Of a stretch of DNA of 64,000 bases, positions 44,392-56,240 are shown in pieces (position 1 is the first letter of the stretch; each line of letters starts with the position of its first letter). Origin of the DNA: Austropuccinia psidii (taxonomy: Eukaryota; Basidiomycota; Pucciniomycetes; Pucciniales; Sphaerophragmiaceae); NCBI GenBank assembly GCA_023105745.1, contig JALGQZ010000006.1, positions 29,465,686 through 29,529,685 of the forward strand. Reading direction: 5' to 3'. Both the position numbers and the translations under genes were made by a program. The notes beneath the pieces were generated by a model that was not told the origin of the DNA, searched no databases, and saw only the letters and a list, made by a program, of their open reading frames with translations.

Positions 44392-46577
44392 TATAAGGTT
44401 TGTCCATCAAACTCTTGATAATAGTAGCAATATCAAGAGTACTATGACTTTCCTCAGTAGAAATATATAATATAACAAAATATTATAACCACGAATTTAA
44501 ATATAATTATTGAAAATAATTATATAAAGAAAATAAATTTAATTATTATTATAAAAATATAATAATAAAAAAATATAATAATTATAATAAATTATAATTA
44601 TTCTATTATTATTATAGTCACTGACAGTTATAACAATAAGAAGTGTAAAGCTCTTAATGAGACAATTACACGTGGAAAATAAGAATATTAACCACTTATA
44701 AATAATTTAAATATTATTTATAAAATAATTAAAAAACACACTGTGCAGAAATAATTCTTATAGAATAAAATTATATATAAAAAAACTATTACTAGATAAA
44801 AAAGATATAGAACTTTAGAGAAAACTTACTTATAATATTTATTTAATACAACAAGTCAAACTACAACAGTTATTATATTAAATAATAATTATAAGTTAGA
44901 AACACACCAAAAATCAATATTTTTAAAGATAAAACAACTTTTTATAATAAAAATTATGATTAAAGAGTTTTTAAGAGGAATTTGTGGATCTTAAAAGATA
45001 TTTAAGATGATTAATTTTATATAATAAAATATATTATTGGTGATTACAACAATAATCTAAATTCTATGATTTCGATTCTTCAACTTTAATTAATAAAGAA
45101 TAAAATAACTCAAGAATTACTTTAATAATAAGATTTTATATTTAATAAAACTTTACCTGTTTAAATTTCTAATATGATTGGATTGATAATTAATGATGGA
45201 CAAAAACAGTGATGAAAAGACTTTTTTTATGTCTTCAGAGCAGCTCTCATGATTCATAATGAATATAGAGGGCGTGCTCAGGTCAAAACTGAAAAACCAT
45301 ACTTAAAAAAAAGTTCTTAACTTAAGGCAACTTGTTTTTAATTCCAATTTAAAGTTACCAGTGTGATTCTTAACTCCATGTAGCTTTAATCCTCATTTAA
45401 ACTAATTATTTTAAGTTTTCAATATAAATAAACTTATTTATATCAAAGTTCATCACATGAAAAACTTAAAAATAGAGTTTCAAGCAGAAATCTCTTAAAC
45501 TCAATTTTTAATTAATTTTTAAAGAAATCATAATTTTCTTTAAGCTTAATTAAAAGAGTAAATTTACAGGCTAATTACCCAGAAAATTTATTTATAAGAG
45601 ATACTTGAAATTTAATTTATATGTAGATAATATTAAATTCTAAGCTGTGTGAAAGCTCCAAGCAAATCCATTAAGAATTGGATTTTTAATGAATATTTGA
45701 AGTTATTGCTATTTTTCCACGTAAAATAGCAATACACACCAAACCTTAGCTTTTGATAAGGTTTTAATGCTTATAATTTTGAATTTTTCAGCTTATTTAA
45801 GGTTTTTAGGCTTGATTAAGCTTTGACAGTTCTTAAAACCTTAATTTCAAGCCTGAATATTGGGATTTACCCTTTGGCAGCTTGAAATTCCTGTCCAAAT
45901 TGGGATAAAACCAGTTTAAACCTTAAGGTCGGATCAAAGTCTAATCTTAAAGTTTAAATAAGGTTGAAAATCCTCCAATACAGGTGGACAACCTTAATTG
46001 AATCATTGCAGATCCAAAAAGTTGGGTACCCCAGCTCTATTTGGTCTTTTTCCTTTGTCCCACCTTTTTGTGTGGATTTTGCCCTTTTATTTATTTAAAG
46101 CCATACCATGGCTTTAAACCCTTTTAAATTGCGCTCACGCAGGATTTACATTCTGTATGGCAAATTGTTAGCCAATTCAGTAAATATACACCACACCTCA
46201 ATTTCAACTAAAATTTTGGTAAGTTTGTATTAACCTTATGCAACTTTAAATTTAACCTTATTTAATCTTAAATTCAACAAATTCAAAAAAATGTTAAAAA
46301 AGTTATATTCGTACTGTGAGATTCTTAAATCTTCTAATAGCACAAGAAATAAGTGTTTTTGGGTATAACACCTTATGAATGTACCCTAGGTCATTTTTGG
46401 TGTAGAATCCAAAAATAACATAATATTTATAACTTTGTTTATCCAAAAAAAAGTATACTTATTTTTTGTTATTTTTTATTTTAATTTCAACTAAAACGTC
46501 TGTTTAAGACAAAATTAACTGTTTATATAATCATTTGTGGCCTTATGGGTATGTTTCACATACCTCACAGGCTCACA
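44392..46577 (-). repeat. 3' LTR of element E
   Basis: On the minus strand it runs TGTGAGCCTGTGAGG...CCTTATA. The terminal CA has become TA in this copy; the partner LTR keeps CA. The purine tract GGTGGTAGGGAA (46578-46589, minus) lies directly before it. Confidence 0.95.
44412..44439 (-). promoter_or_regulatory. Conserved stem-loop near the LTR end (E, 3' LTR)
   Basis: CTCTTGATA (44412-44420) pairs perfectly with TATCAAGAG (44431-44439) around a 10-base loop. Compared with the A family (CTGTTGAT/ATCAACAG), one G-C pair is exchanged for C-G, so pairing is kept. Confidence 0.65.
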
Positions 46578-46713
46578 TTCCCTACCACCAAAAAAAATTG
46601 TACTACAATTTTTCTTTTGTAGTATACCCCCAAGGTATTTGGGGGGGGTATAATCCACTGTCCAACCTCTCTACTTATACTTTTAAGTATGTAAAGCACA
46701 CAATTCAAACTTT

Positions 46714-48759
46714 TTATTGAGCAATTGGTTTTCTCTCATGTCTGAATCTTCTGAGAAACGTTTGGGAATCAGGTATTTTGCTTTCTACAATCCATTCATC
46801 TTCATGTTGTGGATTTTTATACCTGACTAAGTATTCTATTTCATTTTTTCCCCTAAGTCTTCTTTCTTTCAAGACTTTTAGTACCTTTTTCTCCTCACTT
46901 TGATCAAGTGGGGGTACTTCTAAGGGTGTTCCATTTCTTAAAGGAAATAATTCCTTATCACTTGACGTGTAATACTTTACTAGACTGACAGGGAAAGTTG
47001 GATGTTTATTTTCCAGTTCTCCTGACAGTTCTACTTGTACTGCATTTGTCCCATGAAGGGCTTTAATAATAAATGGTCCTGCAAAGGAATCTTTCAATTT
47101 CTTTGGACCTTTAATATTATTAAAGTTAAAGGTTGAAACTAGTATTAAGTCCCCTACTTTGAATTCTGGGGTTTTATGACTTTTATCCCATTTCTGCTTA
47201 GCATATTCAAAGGCATCATTCATGCTTTGATTTGCATAATGTCTCACTTTATCAAGAAATAGCTTAAAGCTTGAAGCAGTTGGATGAATGTCAACCAGAT
47301 CTTTCTTCAAAGTATCAATTGGAAGTTTGGGGTTCCATCCTTTTTCCAACATTGCAGGGGTCTTGCCTGTTGAAGCATGGATGGAGGTCTTGTAGGTTAA
47401 TTCCAATGCTGGTATAAGAGTACACCAATCATGGGTAAAGCCATCAGAATCTTTAAACTCCAGGCCATAAGCACAAAATCTTCTGATCATGTCCTCAAGG
47501 GTTTGAATCATTCTTTCTGCCAACCCATTTGTTTGTGGATGGTATGCTATTGAGAATGATAATTTTGTACCCAAAAGCTTATGTAAATTAGTCCATAAGG
47601 CTGATGTAAGTTTTGGGTCTCTGTCACTAATGATGTTTTTAAAGAGACCAGTATGGGATATTACTCTATTCCAGATCAAAAGAGCTGTATCCATAGGTGT
47701 GTCGTCTTTATGACATGGTAAAAAGATTGGTGTTTTGCTATATCTGTCTACAATAACAAGAAATGCATTGTAACCTTTATCACCTCCCGGTGATAATGCA
47801 GTTACCCAATCCATGTGAACCACTTCCCATGGGGTACTTGGTTCTTGGATATGGATCATTAGACCAAATCTTTTACCGGTTGCTTTATTGGCTTTATGGC
47901 ATCTATCACAACTATGGCAGTACTCAATGACATCTTTTCTCCAAGATGGCCACCAGGCACATGTCTTAATTCTTTCCATTTTTCTGTCTTCAGACAGATG
48001 TCCAGAATAAATGTTATCATGGCATTCTAGTAGTATTTTGTTAATCAGCATTCTACTACATAGGACCATGACACATGTGTGTTTAGATCTATGATATAGT
48101 ATACCATCAAACAAATGGAATCTTCCATCATCATAAGATGTTTTCCAAATATCATCCAGAGAATTAGCCAATGCTTCATCTTTGCAATCTTTATCAAGTA
48201 GAGAAGTAAGTATATGGCAATTTTCATCTTGCTTATAGCTTTCTCTAACTTCCTCAAAGAATTCTGTTCCCACATCTGTGATGTTAATTCCTTCAATTGG
48301 TATTTGAGGTTCTGCACTTGTAGGAACATAGCCAAGAATTTCAGGTGTATTGGGTAATTCCCATCTACTTAAGCCGTCAGAATTCTTGTGAATATTTCCA
48401 GCTTTATGTACTATGGTCATATTTCCTCTATACTCCTGTATAGCAATCTGCCATCTTAACATGTGTTTGTTTGGAGTTTTCATGTTAAGAAGTGATTTTA
48501 CTGCATTAAAATCAGTAATTACTTCAAACACACTACCATCAAGATAGTAATGAAGCTTTTCCAGAGCCCAAACAAGGCAAAGGCACTCCATTTGGCTAGC
48601 TCCATATCTGGCCTCAGTAGATTTAATTTGTCTTGAAAGAAAATAAATTGGACCTTCATAAGGCTTGTCATTGACAATTTGAACTTGATTAAGAGAAGCT
48701 CCTAAACCTTCACCACATGCATCAATATACAGCTTGAAAGGAAGTTTCCAGTCTGGCAT
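46714..48759 (-). CDS. RNase H, integrase and chromodomain-like tail of E (681 open codons)
   Basis: RNase H begins Y-I-D-A-C-G-E-G and has [11 protein letters not shown]. Then follow the integrase zinc region ([12 protein letters not shown] and C-H-S-C-D-R-C) and the core with M-D-W-V, S-D-R-D-P-K-L and T-N-G-L-A-E-R-M, so D, D and E are present. The C terminus has Y-L-V-R-Y-K-N and D-E-W-I-V-E-S, chromodomain-like but with Tyr in place of the usual second Trp. It is the best-preserved Pol part in the window. The upstream boundary is a TAG (about 48783) where Pol should read through, so it is a fragment of the polyprotein. Confidence 0.9.
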   Translation of the reverse strand: MPDWKLPFKLYIDACGEGLGASLNQVQIVNDKPYEGPIYFLSRQIKSTEARYGASQMECLCLVWALEKLHYYLDGSVFEVITDFNAVKSLLNMKTPNKHMLRWQIAIQEYRGNMTIVHKAGNIHKNSDGLSRWELPNTPEILGYVPTSAEPQIPIEGINITDVGTEFFEEVRESYKQDENCHILTSLLDKDCKDEALANSLDDIWKTSYDDGRFHLFDGILYHRSKHTCVMVLCSRMLINKILLECHDNIYSGHLSEDRKMERIKTCAWWPSWRKDVIEYCHSCDRCHKANKATGKRFGLMIHIQEPSTPWEVVHMDWVTALSPGGDKGYNAFLVIVDRYSKTPIFLPCHKDDTPMDTALLIWNRVISHTGLFKNIISDRDPKLTSALWTNLHKLLGTKLSFSIAYHPQTNGLAERMIQTLEDMIRRFCAYGLEFKDSDGFTHDWCTLIPALELTYKTSIHASTGKTPAMLEKGWNPKLPIDTLKKDLVDIHPTASSFKLFLDKVRHYANQSMNDAFEYAKQKWDKSHKTPEFKVGDLILVSTFNFNNIKGPKKLKDSFAGPFIIKALHGTNAVQVELSGELENKHPTFPVSLVKYYTSSDKELFPLRNGTPLEVPPLDQSEEKKVLKVLKERRLRGKNEIEYLVRYKNPQHEDEWIVESKIPDSQTFLRRFRHERKPIAQ

Positions 48760-49086
48760 TGATAATAATGGTGCATTGGTCTAGGCATACTTGATTTTAT
48801 CATATGCTTGAATTCTCTCCTGTGTCATTTCAAAAACAGTTTTTTGATCACAAATTATGTATCATGATCTGACATGGATTGCAAAATCTTTAAGGTGTTG
48901 CCTGTAATAACTGGCAAACCCTAAGAAAGACATTATTTCTTTCTTGTTCTGGGGCATTTGTTTCAGTAAAACTGCAGCCACTTTGTTCTTATCAACACCA
49001 AGGCTTAGTCCTGAGACTACATGTCCTAGAGCTTTTAACTCATGAAACCCAAAATTACATTTTTTAAGAGAAATTTTCATGTTCAC
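48760..49086 (-). pseudogene. RT thumb/connection of element E
   Basis: It continues the RT in another frame (M-K-I-S-L-K-K-C-N-F-G-F, F-L-G-F-A-S-Y-Y-R-Q-H-L) after a frameshift at a T8 run near 49095. Two stops interrupt it: TGA at about 48862 and TAG at about 48783. It shares the frame of the downstream RNase H-integrase segment. Confidence 0.85.
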
Positions 49087-50641
49087 TTGTAAAAAAAAGT
49101 ACTAATGAAAGTCTCTCTAAATGTAATTTCCAGGTTTCTGAACAAATGATAATGTCATCAATATAAATGATTAACCATCCCTCTGATAATTCATGTGGGA
49201 AGATAGTATTAATCATTCTTTGGTAATGAGAGGGTGCATTTTTAATACCAAAAGGCATCCTCAAATATTCATAAATACCACAATGAGCAATTATTCTCAA
49301 TAATTTCCTAGCATGAGGTGTTAAAACATTCTTATGGAAGCCTTTAAGAGCATCCATGGAAGTAACAAATTTTGCTTTGGATAATTGAGTCAAAGTCTCA
49401 TGGACTCTAGGGATTGGATACCTGTCTGGAACAGTATAGGTATTCAGTTCTCTAAAATCACCAACCATCCTTGACTTATCATTCTGCCAAGTAATGATCA
49501 CTGGAGTTGTGACTTCTACTTCCTCATTGTGTCCAAAGTTTCTAAGAACTCCCAATTTTATTAGCTCATTAATATGACTTTCTAATGCTTCTCTAGCCCT
49601 AGGGCTGGCTGGGTAAGCTGGTCTCCTTAATAGTGGAGGATAGGGTCTCTCCACATTAAGCATGATATCCACTTCATGGCCTTTTATAGCCCCAAGTGGT
49701 TCATTATCAGAAGAAAAGGCTTCTCTACATTGAAATAAAATTTCAATAAGTTCTTCCTTCATTTCTGGTTCTAATTCAGGACTAATTTGTGCTTCACTTA
49801 ACTGATCTGACACAAATTTTTCTTTATTAAAATTTTTTACTTGTTTAATGACAGTAATTTCTCTTCTATCTAGAGAAAAAGCAAATTTTTGCCTTTTATT
49901 TTCCCCTATAGTGAAATACCGGTCCTTATGATTATTAATATCAATACCATAGATGTTGAGATAATCATTTCCAAGTATAAAGTGTTGTGAAGTGCAATTA
50001 TTTATAACAACAAATTCAGCTTTTAATCTTATACTCCCTGCAGGATGAGGAAATATTATTGCTGCTTCAAATATACCTAAAGGGTGAATGTTCTGGCTAG
50101 CACTGCTGAATCTTATACCTTCAATTGGAATCAACTTGTCTTGCCAATTGGTATAAATTTTGTAAAGATAATCTTTTCCAACACAAGTGCAAAAAGCACC
50201 CAAGTCAAGATGTATCTTGGCTTCTGTGTTATTTATCACAATATTAGTGATACAAGATGACCCAGCTGTATAACCTTTACCTCTGGCAGGTTTGGGTTTT
50301 TGCATTTTGGCATCTTGCACATGTATTAGATCCATACATTCATCACTGTACTGTGGTAAGTTAGTATGTACCTCAGTGACTTCAAAAGAAACATTAATAT
50401 TTTCTATACTAAGTTCTTCTGAAGGCTCAGAATCACTTTTGTGTAAAGATACATCACTTTCTTTTCTGTCTTCCACTTTTTCCACATTTATCTCATTGAC
50501 TCTTGTCTTTTTTGGACAAGTGTTTGCTAAATGAGATGTACTTCCACATTTATGACATTTCAAAGGAGGTCTGTCATGTGGTTTATTTGGTTTTGAAATT
50601 GGTTTCCCACTAGTCTTGTTGTCTATTGGGGTTTGGACCAA
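49064..50641 (-). CDS. Zinc knuckle, protease and RT of element E (525 open codons)
   Basis: The order is a complete zinc knuckle C-H-K-C-G-S-T-S-H-L-A-N-T-C (50557-50516), an acidic linker, the protease core L-D-L-G-A (50206-50195) where the catalytic Thr is Leu, I-L-G-N-D-Y-L, then RT with G-D-F-R-E-L-N-T-Y, M-P-F-G-I-K-N-A-P and intact Y-I-D-D (49165-49154). It is joined upstream to gag by a frameshift in a run of C (four here, five in G). The D-L-G motif suggests a dead protease. Confidence 0.9.
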   Translation of the reverse strand: MVQTPIDNKTSGKPISKPNKPHDRPPLKCHKCGSTSHLANTCPKKTRVNEINVEKVEDRKESDVSLHKSDSEPSEELSIENINVSFEVTEVHTNLPQYSDECMDLIHVQDAKMQKPKPARGKGYTAGSSCITNIVINNTEAKIHLDLGAFCTCVGKDYLYKIYTNWQDKLIPIEGIRFSSASQNIHPLGIFEAAIIFPHPAGSIRLKAEFVVINNCTSQHFILGNDYLNIYGIDINNHKDRYFTIGENKRQKFAFSLDRREITVIKQVKNFNKEKFVSDQLSEAQISPELEPEMKEELIEILFQCREAFSSDNEPLGAIKGHEVDIMLNVERPYPPLLRRPAYPASPRAREALESHINELIKLGVLRNFGHNEEVEVTTPVIITWQNDKSRMVGDFRELNTYTVPDRYPIPRVHETLTQLSKAKFVTSMDALKGFHKNVLTPHARKLLRIIAHCGIYEYLRMPFGIKNAPSHYQRMINTIFPHELSEGWLIIYIDDIIICSETWKLHLERLSLVLFFTSEHENFS

Positions 50642-51677
50642 TTTCTTCCACTTTTTGTTCTAGTAGTGATGTCGTCCATAGCATTGATATAATCTTCTGT
50701 AGAGCAAGGCTCAATACATCTGCTTCTTATAGCATGCTCAAGGTCACCACCACATTTTCTTAATATCCTTTGATGTACCATTGTTTCAGACATATCAGGA
50801 TGAAGGGCAGTTAACCTGTCCTTCTGTTTAAGAAACCAAGTCATGGGCTTGTCCCTCTCAATATTAAAAATGGCTTCTTCAAAAGAATTTTCCATTCTAA
50901 ATCTCCAGGAATCATTTGCCCACTTGGAAATAATTTGTTCTTTCCACCAAGGCCAAGAATGTTCACCATGGTCTTGTCTCATTTTATAATACCATTTCTT
51001 TGATGATTTGGTAAATAATGAGTGTAATATGGCACTTATGTATTAATCTGGTATGTTAAAGTCTTCTTTGAACATATCAATTGTTTTCATAAATTACATA
51101 TGATTATATTCTCCTTCACCACTGAAGGTTGGCCATTCCTCTAATCTTGGAATGTCCTTTAAATTGCAAGCAGTGTCCACATCATGACTTAAAATTGTAT
51201 GATGTAAATCATTATTCAAGTTAAGAACATTTCTGTCAATAATTGGTGTGGATTGCCTTGGCAATTCATTTTTTAGTGATATATTATTAATACTTGATTG
51301 AATTTCTTCTTTCAATTCAAGTCTTGCTTTATCACTTTTTTCCAATTGTTCTTGAAAAAGAGCTGCATTGTGACCAGTTGAATTTTCCAAGTTTTGAACT
51401 TGTATTTCCAATTCCCTTAGCTGTCCAGTTATAAAAGAAATTGAGTTTTCATCTGGTTGATTGAGTAAGGTAACTTTAGACTCACGTCTTTCACAAATTT
51501 GTGTCAAAGACACAATATTGTCTTTATTAACATTTTCAAGGCCAATAATGGTCTTTTGCTGCTCTTTAACTTTTAATATCTCATTACCCAACTTCTGTTG
51601 GACATAATTAAATTCTTTAAATTTTGTCATAATTTCTTTATTACAAGATTCAAAGTGAGCTACAAGCTTTACAAGAT
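50623..51677 (-). pseudogene. Gag coiled-coil and capsid-like region of element E
   Basis: In the frame of ATG 52440 it carries a long Lys/Glu/Gln/Leu-rich stretch with heptad-like spacing (51660-51200), then R-L-E-E-W-P-T-F-S-G-E-G-E-Y. TAG at about 51094 and another stop near 51040 break the capsid region, which continues as W-W-K-E-Q-I-I-S-K-W, T-W-F-L-K-Q-K-D-R-L and I-L-R-K-C-G-G. It ends at TAG 50623 through the C-run frameshift. Confidence 0.85.
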
Positions 51678-52241
51678 CTATTTCTTTGGGAAATATTGGT
51701 TCAATCTTTCCTCCTCCTTGTTTTTGAATTCCATCAGGGTTCTTGCCATATTGAACACATTGTCCATGGCTGTCTTTTCCTTCTTTGGGATTATGTAATT
51801 CTGAGGGTAAGGCTTGTTCCACTTTGGCTTTGCCTTTCCCTTCTGGTTGGTCTTTGGGGCTTTCCTGGGCTTGTTTGGCACTTGTTGGGGCGGATTTTTG
51901 CTGGTGGATGCTTGGAGAGCTTCCACTGGGCTGTTTTCCTTGCCTTGGGCCAACTTCTTCTTCTGATCCTCTGATAACATGCTTTGGTTTTTCAACCAAG
52001 CTTTTATCTGTTGGACTTGTCCTTTGACAGACATGGGTGTCCAACCCATCAGAAGATCTTCTGTCTTTTCTGGTCCCATGAACGTCTTCACTTGAAGATA
52101 AGAGTTCATGGTGCCTATCCAAAGACTTGGGAGAAGTTCCCACTCTTGTTGTTTTGACGCCAAGAACCAGTTTTTCCATTGAGATTGATAAATTTCCACA
52201 GCTGCCTGTTGGAAATGGTTCAGGTCTAACAGCAATAGCAG
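51678..52241 (-). CDS. +1-frame gag ORF of element E
   Basis: It is the counterpart of 1484-2053 in A: the same +1 relation to the gag ATG, the same TAA just upstream, and no ATG at the start. It shares L-N-H-F-Q, E-I-Y-Q-S-Q-W-K-N-W-F, P-S-L-W, M-N-S-Y-L, W-L-K-N-Q-S-M-L-S, a basic K-G-K-A-K-P-K-W tract and V-F-N-M-A-R-T-L-M-E-F. It ends at TAG 51678 while the gag frame stays open across it. Substitutions against A sit mainly at third positions of this frame. Confidence 0.7.
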   Translation of the reverse strand: MLLLLDLNHFQQAAVEIYQSQWKNWFLASKQQEWELLPSLWIGTMNSYLQVKTFMGPEKTEDLLMGWTPMSVKGQVQQIKAWLKNQSMLSEDQKKKLAQGKENSPVEALQASTSKNPPQQVPNKPRKAPKTNQKGKAKPKWNKPYPQNYIIPKKEKTAMDNVFNMARTLMEFKNKEEERLNQYFPKK

Positions 52242-52440
52242 TTATGTCAGCTTCTGGGCTCTCAATAAGAGGTTAAAAGGTGCTGGCTAACCTTTGGGAA
52301 CTGGTGGAAGTTCTGGCATCCTCCATTTGTGCCTCTCCTCTGGGAAGACATTCTTGCCTTTTTGGTTTGTGGCTGGAATGTCCTGGTTCAGATCCATTTG
52401 ATTGGATGGAGTAGTTTCTTCCACTTCTAGTAGGAGTCAT
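52242..52440 (-). pseudogene. Gag N-terminal segment of element E
   Basis: ATG 52440 starts a Ser/Arg-rich segment with N-Y-S-I-Q-S-N-G and M-E-D-A-R-T, as in A and G. TAA at 52275 (codon 56) interrupts it; G has Glu there. After GTT AGA C (52230-52224) the +1 frame is the conserved one. Confidence 0.6.
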
Positions 52441-53076
52441 TTCACATCAATTTTAATAAAAAATAGAGTAAAATTGAATTGAATTCACCAGAAGGACTTT
52501 TAAAGGGCTCTTTGGTTATCAAACCCCTTGGTGGGATTTTCTCTGATGGAAGACACTAGGGAAAATTGAAAATATAAGTTGTTTATCAAATAATAAAAAT
52601 AACTTATAAACTCAACTTATTAAATAAAGTTGTTTTAATGTAATTTTATGGCAAATTACGTCAAAAATAAAGAAAAAATGTCTAAGATAAAAGAAAAAAA
52701 TGTGTTTAGTAAAGATTTTTCCTTTATTTATTGTTTTCTTTAAATAAATAATAATTATGCAATTGACAAGTTAATTAATCAAAATTGTATTATTATTTAC
52801 TTTATACTAGAATAACTCAAAAAATAAATTTCAAGTCTGTGATGTGAAAAAGCCACTAGTTAGACAAAAGAAATTTATTCCAAGTCATTCAATAGTATAT
52901 TGTTTCAAAAAATATTCTTAAGAAGAAAATACCTTTATTAATATTATAAAGATTATTTATAAGGGATAAGTCCCAAAAAAGCCAATATTAAGACAAATAT
53001 GGCAATTTTACGTCAAAAAATAGTAAAATAAGGTCTAGCATATGATTTATGTCCCAAAAATTGGTTTAAAATCATG
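52441..53076 (-). other. 5' untranslated leader of element E
   Basis: AT-rich leader between primer site and gag. It has no ORF of note and fewer long homopolymers than the leader of A. Confidence 0.75.
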
Positions 53077-53088
53077 GCCAGGCCCCCA
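53077..53088 (-). promoter_or_regulatory. Candidate primer binding site of element E
   Basis: TGGGGGCCTGGC on the minus strand lies two bases after the LTR end and is identical to the site of A at 660-671. Confidence 0.65.
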
Positions 53089-53090
53089 AA

Positions 53091-55278
53091 TGTAAGGTTT
53101 GTCTATGAAACTCTTGATAATAGTAGCAATATCAAGAGTACTATGACTGTCCTCAGTAGAAAAATATAATATAACAAAATATTATAACCACAAATTTAAA
53201 TATAATTATTGAAAAGAATTATATAAAAAAATAAATTTAATTATTATTACAAAAATATAATAATCATAAAAAATATAATAATTATAATAAATTATAATTA
53301 TTCTATTATTGTTATAGTCACTGACAGTTATAACAATAAGAAGTGTAAAGCTCTTAATGAGACAATCACATGTGGAAAATAAGAATATTAACCACTTATA
53401 AATAATTTAAATATTATTCTTAAAAGAATTAAAACACACACTGTGCAGAAATAATTCTTATAGAATAAAATTATATATAAAAAAACTATTACTAGATAAA
53501 AAAGATATAGAACTTTAGAGAAAACTTACTTATAATATTTATTTAATACAACAAGTCAAACTACAACAGTTATTATATTAAATAATAATTATAAGTTAGA
53601 AACACACCAAAAATCAATATTTTTAAAGATAAAACAACTTTTTATAATAAAAATTATGATTAAAGAGTTTTTAAGAGGAATTTGTGGATTTTAAAAAATA
53701 TTTAAGATGATTAATTTTATATAATAAAATATATTATTGGTGATCACAACAATAATCCAAATTCTATGATTTAAATTCTTTAATTTTAATTAATAAAGAA
53801 TAAAATGACTTAAGAATTACTTTAATAATAAGATTTTATATTTAATAAAACTTTACCTGTTTAAATTTCTAATATGATTGGATTGATAATTAATGAGGGA
53901 CAAAAACAGTGATGAACAGACTTTTTTTATGTCTTCAGAGCAGCTCTCATGATTCATAATGAATATAGAGGGCGTGCTCAGGTCAAAACTGAAAAACCAT
54001 ACTTAAAAAAAAGTTCTTAACTTAAGGCAACTTGTTTTTAATTCCAATTTAAAGTTACCAGTGTTATTCTTAACTCCATGTAGCTTTAATCCTCATTTAA
54101 ACTAATTATTTTAAGTTTTCAATATAAATAAACTTATTTATATTAAAGTTCATCACATGAACAACTCAAAAATAGAGTTTCAAGCAGAAATCTTTTAAAC
54201 TCAATTTTTAATTAATTTTTAAAGAAATCATAATTTTCTTTAAGCTTAATTAAAAGAGTAAATTTCCAGGCTAATTACCCAGGAAATTTATTTATAAATA
54301 ATACTTGGAATTGAATTTATATGTAGATAATATTAAATTATAAGCTGTGTGAAAGTTTTAAGCAAATCCATTAGGAATTGGATTTTTAATGAATTTTTGA
54401 AGTTATTGCTATTTTTCCACGTAAAATAGCAATACACACCAAACCTTAGCTTTTGATAAGGTTTTAATGCTTGTATTTTTGAATTTTTCAGCTTATTTAA
54501 GGTTTTTAGGCTTGATTAAGCTTTGACAGCTCTTAAAACCTTAATTTCAAGCCTGCATATTGGGATTTACCCTTTGGCAGCTTGAAATTCCTGTCCAAAT
54601 TGGGATAAAACCAGTTTAAACCTTAAGGTTGGATCAAAGTCTAATATTAAAGTTTAAATAAGGTTGAAAATCCTCCAATACAGGTGGACAACCTTAATTG
54701 AATCATTGCAGATCCAAAAAGCTGGGTACCCCAGCTCTATTTGGTCTTTTTCCTTTGTCCCACCTTTTTGCGTGGATTTTGCCCTTTTATTTATTTGAAG
54801 CCATACCATGGCTTTAAACCCTTTTAAATTGAGCTCACACAGAATTTACATTCTGTATGGCAAATTGTTAGCCAATTCAGTAAATATACACCACACCTCA
54901 ATTTTAACTAAAATTTTGGTAAGTTTGCATTAACCTTATGCAACTTTAAATTTAAGCTTATTTAATCTTAAATTCAACAAATTCAAAAAAATGTTAGAAA
55001 AGTTACATTAGTACTGTGAGATTCTTAAATCTTCTAATAACACAAGAAATAAGTGTTTTTGGGTATAACACCTTATGGATGTACCCTAGGTCATTTTTGG
55101 TGTAGAATCCAAACATGACATAATATTTATAACTTTGTTTATCCAGAAAAAATTCATACTTATTTTTTGTTATTTTTTCTTTTAATTTCAACTAAAACGT
55201 CTGTTTAAGACAAAATTAACTGTTTATAAAATCATTTGTGGCCTTATGGGTATGTTATACATACCTCACAGGCTCACA
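53091..55278 (-). repeat. 5' LTR of element E
   Basis: 2,188 bp running TGTGAGCCTGTGAGG...CCTTACA on the minus strand, with an intact end stem-loop (53111-53119 with 53130-53138) and the GCTGGGTACCCCAGC box (54721-54735). Confidence 0.95.
53111..53138 (-). promoter_or_regulatory. Conserved stem-loop near the LTR end (E, 5' LTR)
   Basis: CTCTTGATA and TATCAAGAG pair perfectly, as in the 3' LTR of E, 20 bases before the LTR end and 23 before the primer site. Confidence 0.65.
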
Positions 55279-55283
55279 GGGTA

Positions 55284-56240
55284 CTTTGTTCCTTGATATT
55301 ACTCATTAAACCAAATCTTTTACAAGTAGCTTTATTGGAATTTTGACACCTTCCACAAATGTGAAAGTACTCAATCACATCTTTTATCCCAGATAGAAAC
55401 CAAGCACATGTCTTAATTATTTCCATTTTTCTGTCTTCAGACAGATTCAAAGAGAAAATGTTGTCATGGAACTCTAGTAATATTGTGTTAATCAGAATTC
55501 TACTACATGAAACCATTACAAATGTGTGTTTAGATCCATGATATAAGATACCATCAAATAAATGGAATCTTCCATTATCATAAGATGCTTTCCAAATATC
55601 ATCTGAAGAATTAGCCAAAGCTTAATCTTTTTAATCTTTGTCAAGTAAAGAAGTAAGAATATGGCAATTATTATCTTTCTTATAGCTTTCTACAAATTCT
55701 TTGAATAATTATTTTCCTACACCTGTGATATTAATCACTTCAATTGAAATTTGAGGTTCTGCATTTGCAGGAACATAAGAATAATTATCAGGTGTATTGG
55801 GTAATGCCCATCTACTCAAGCCATCAGCATTCTTGTGAATATTTCCAGATTTATGTACTATGGTCATATTGCCTCCATAATCCTGTATAGAAATCTGCCA
55901 TCTTAACATGTGTCTGTTAGGAGTTTTCAAGTTAAGAAGTGATTTCACAGCATTAAAATCAGTAATGACTTCAGAAACACTACCATCAAGATAATTATGA
56001 AGTTTTTCAGAGCCCCAAAAAGGAAAGGGAACTCCATTTGGATTGCTCCACATCTAGCCTCTGTAGTTTTAATATTTTTTGAGATAAAACAAACTGGACC
56101 TTCATAAGGCTTTTCATTGACAATATGAGCTTGATGAAGAGCTGTACCTAGACCCTCACCACATGAGTAAATATACAGCTTGAAAGGAAGCTTCCAGTCT
56201 GGAATCAATGATAATGGTGCAATGATTAAGTCATAATTCA
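55284..56240 (-). pseudogene. RNase H and integrase zinc region of element G
   Basis: It continues G beyond E. On the minus strand RNase H has Y-I-Y-S-C-G-E-G (the first Asp replaced by Tyr) near 56180, then [10 protein letters not shown] and N-A-D-G-L-S-R-W. The integrase N terminus has E-F-H-D-N and C-G-R-C-Q-N. Frameshifts near 55620 and 56000 and several stops are present. Confidence 0.85.

Larger units (their letters stand above)
44392..55278 (-). mobile_element. Element E: full-length Ty3/gypsy chromodomain retrotransposon inserted in G
   Basis: A complete 10,887-bp element lies within the G integrase, flanked by GGGTA (44387-44391, 55279-55283). The LTRs are 2,186 and 2,188 bp and about 95% identical by eye. 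It belongs to the same superfamily as A and to the same close group as G. Pol has a 525-codon and a 681-codon open stretch, but gag and Pol contain three homopolymer-type frameshifts and several stops, so it could only have moved before these arose or with helper proteins. Confidence 0.96.

Noticed and set aside
44392..46577. Segmental duplication of 44392-46577 and 53091-55278
   Set aside because: The two near-identical blocks are the LTRs of element E, shown by TSDs, primer site and polypurine tract. No separate duplication is needed.
50292..50534. 80-codon + strand ORF opposite the zinc-knuckle region of element E
   Set aside because: It is antisense to well-supported Pol coding and has no conserved counterpart.
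51696..52027. Two + strand Trp/Leu-rich ORFs opposite the E gag overlap region
   Set aside because: They are antisense shadows of the Lys/Pro-rich gag tract. Their hydrophobic look follows from the complement of that composition.
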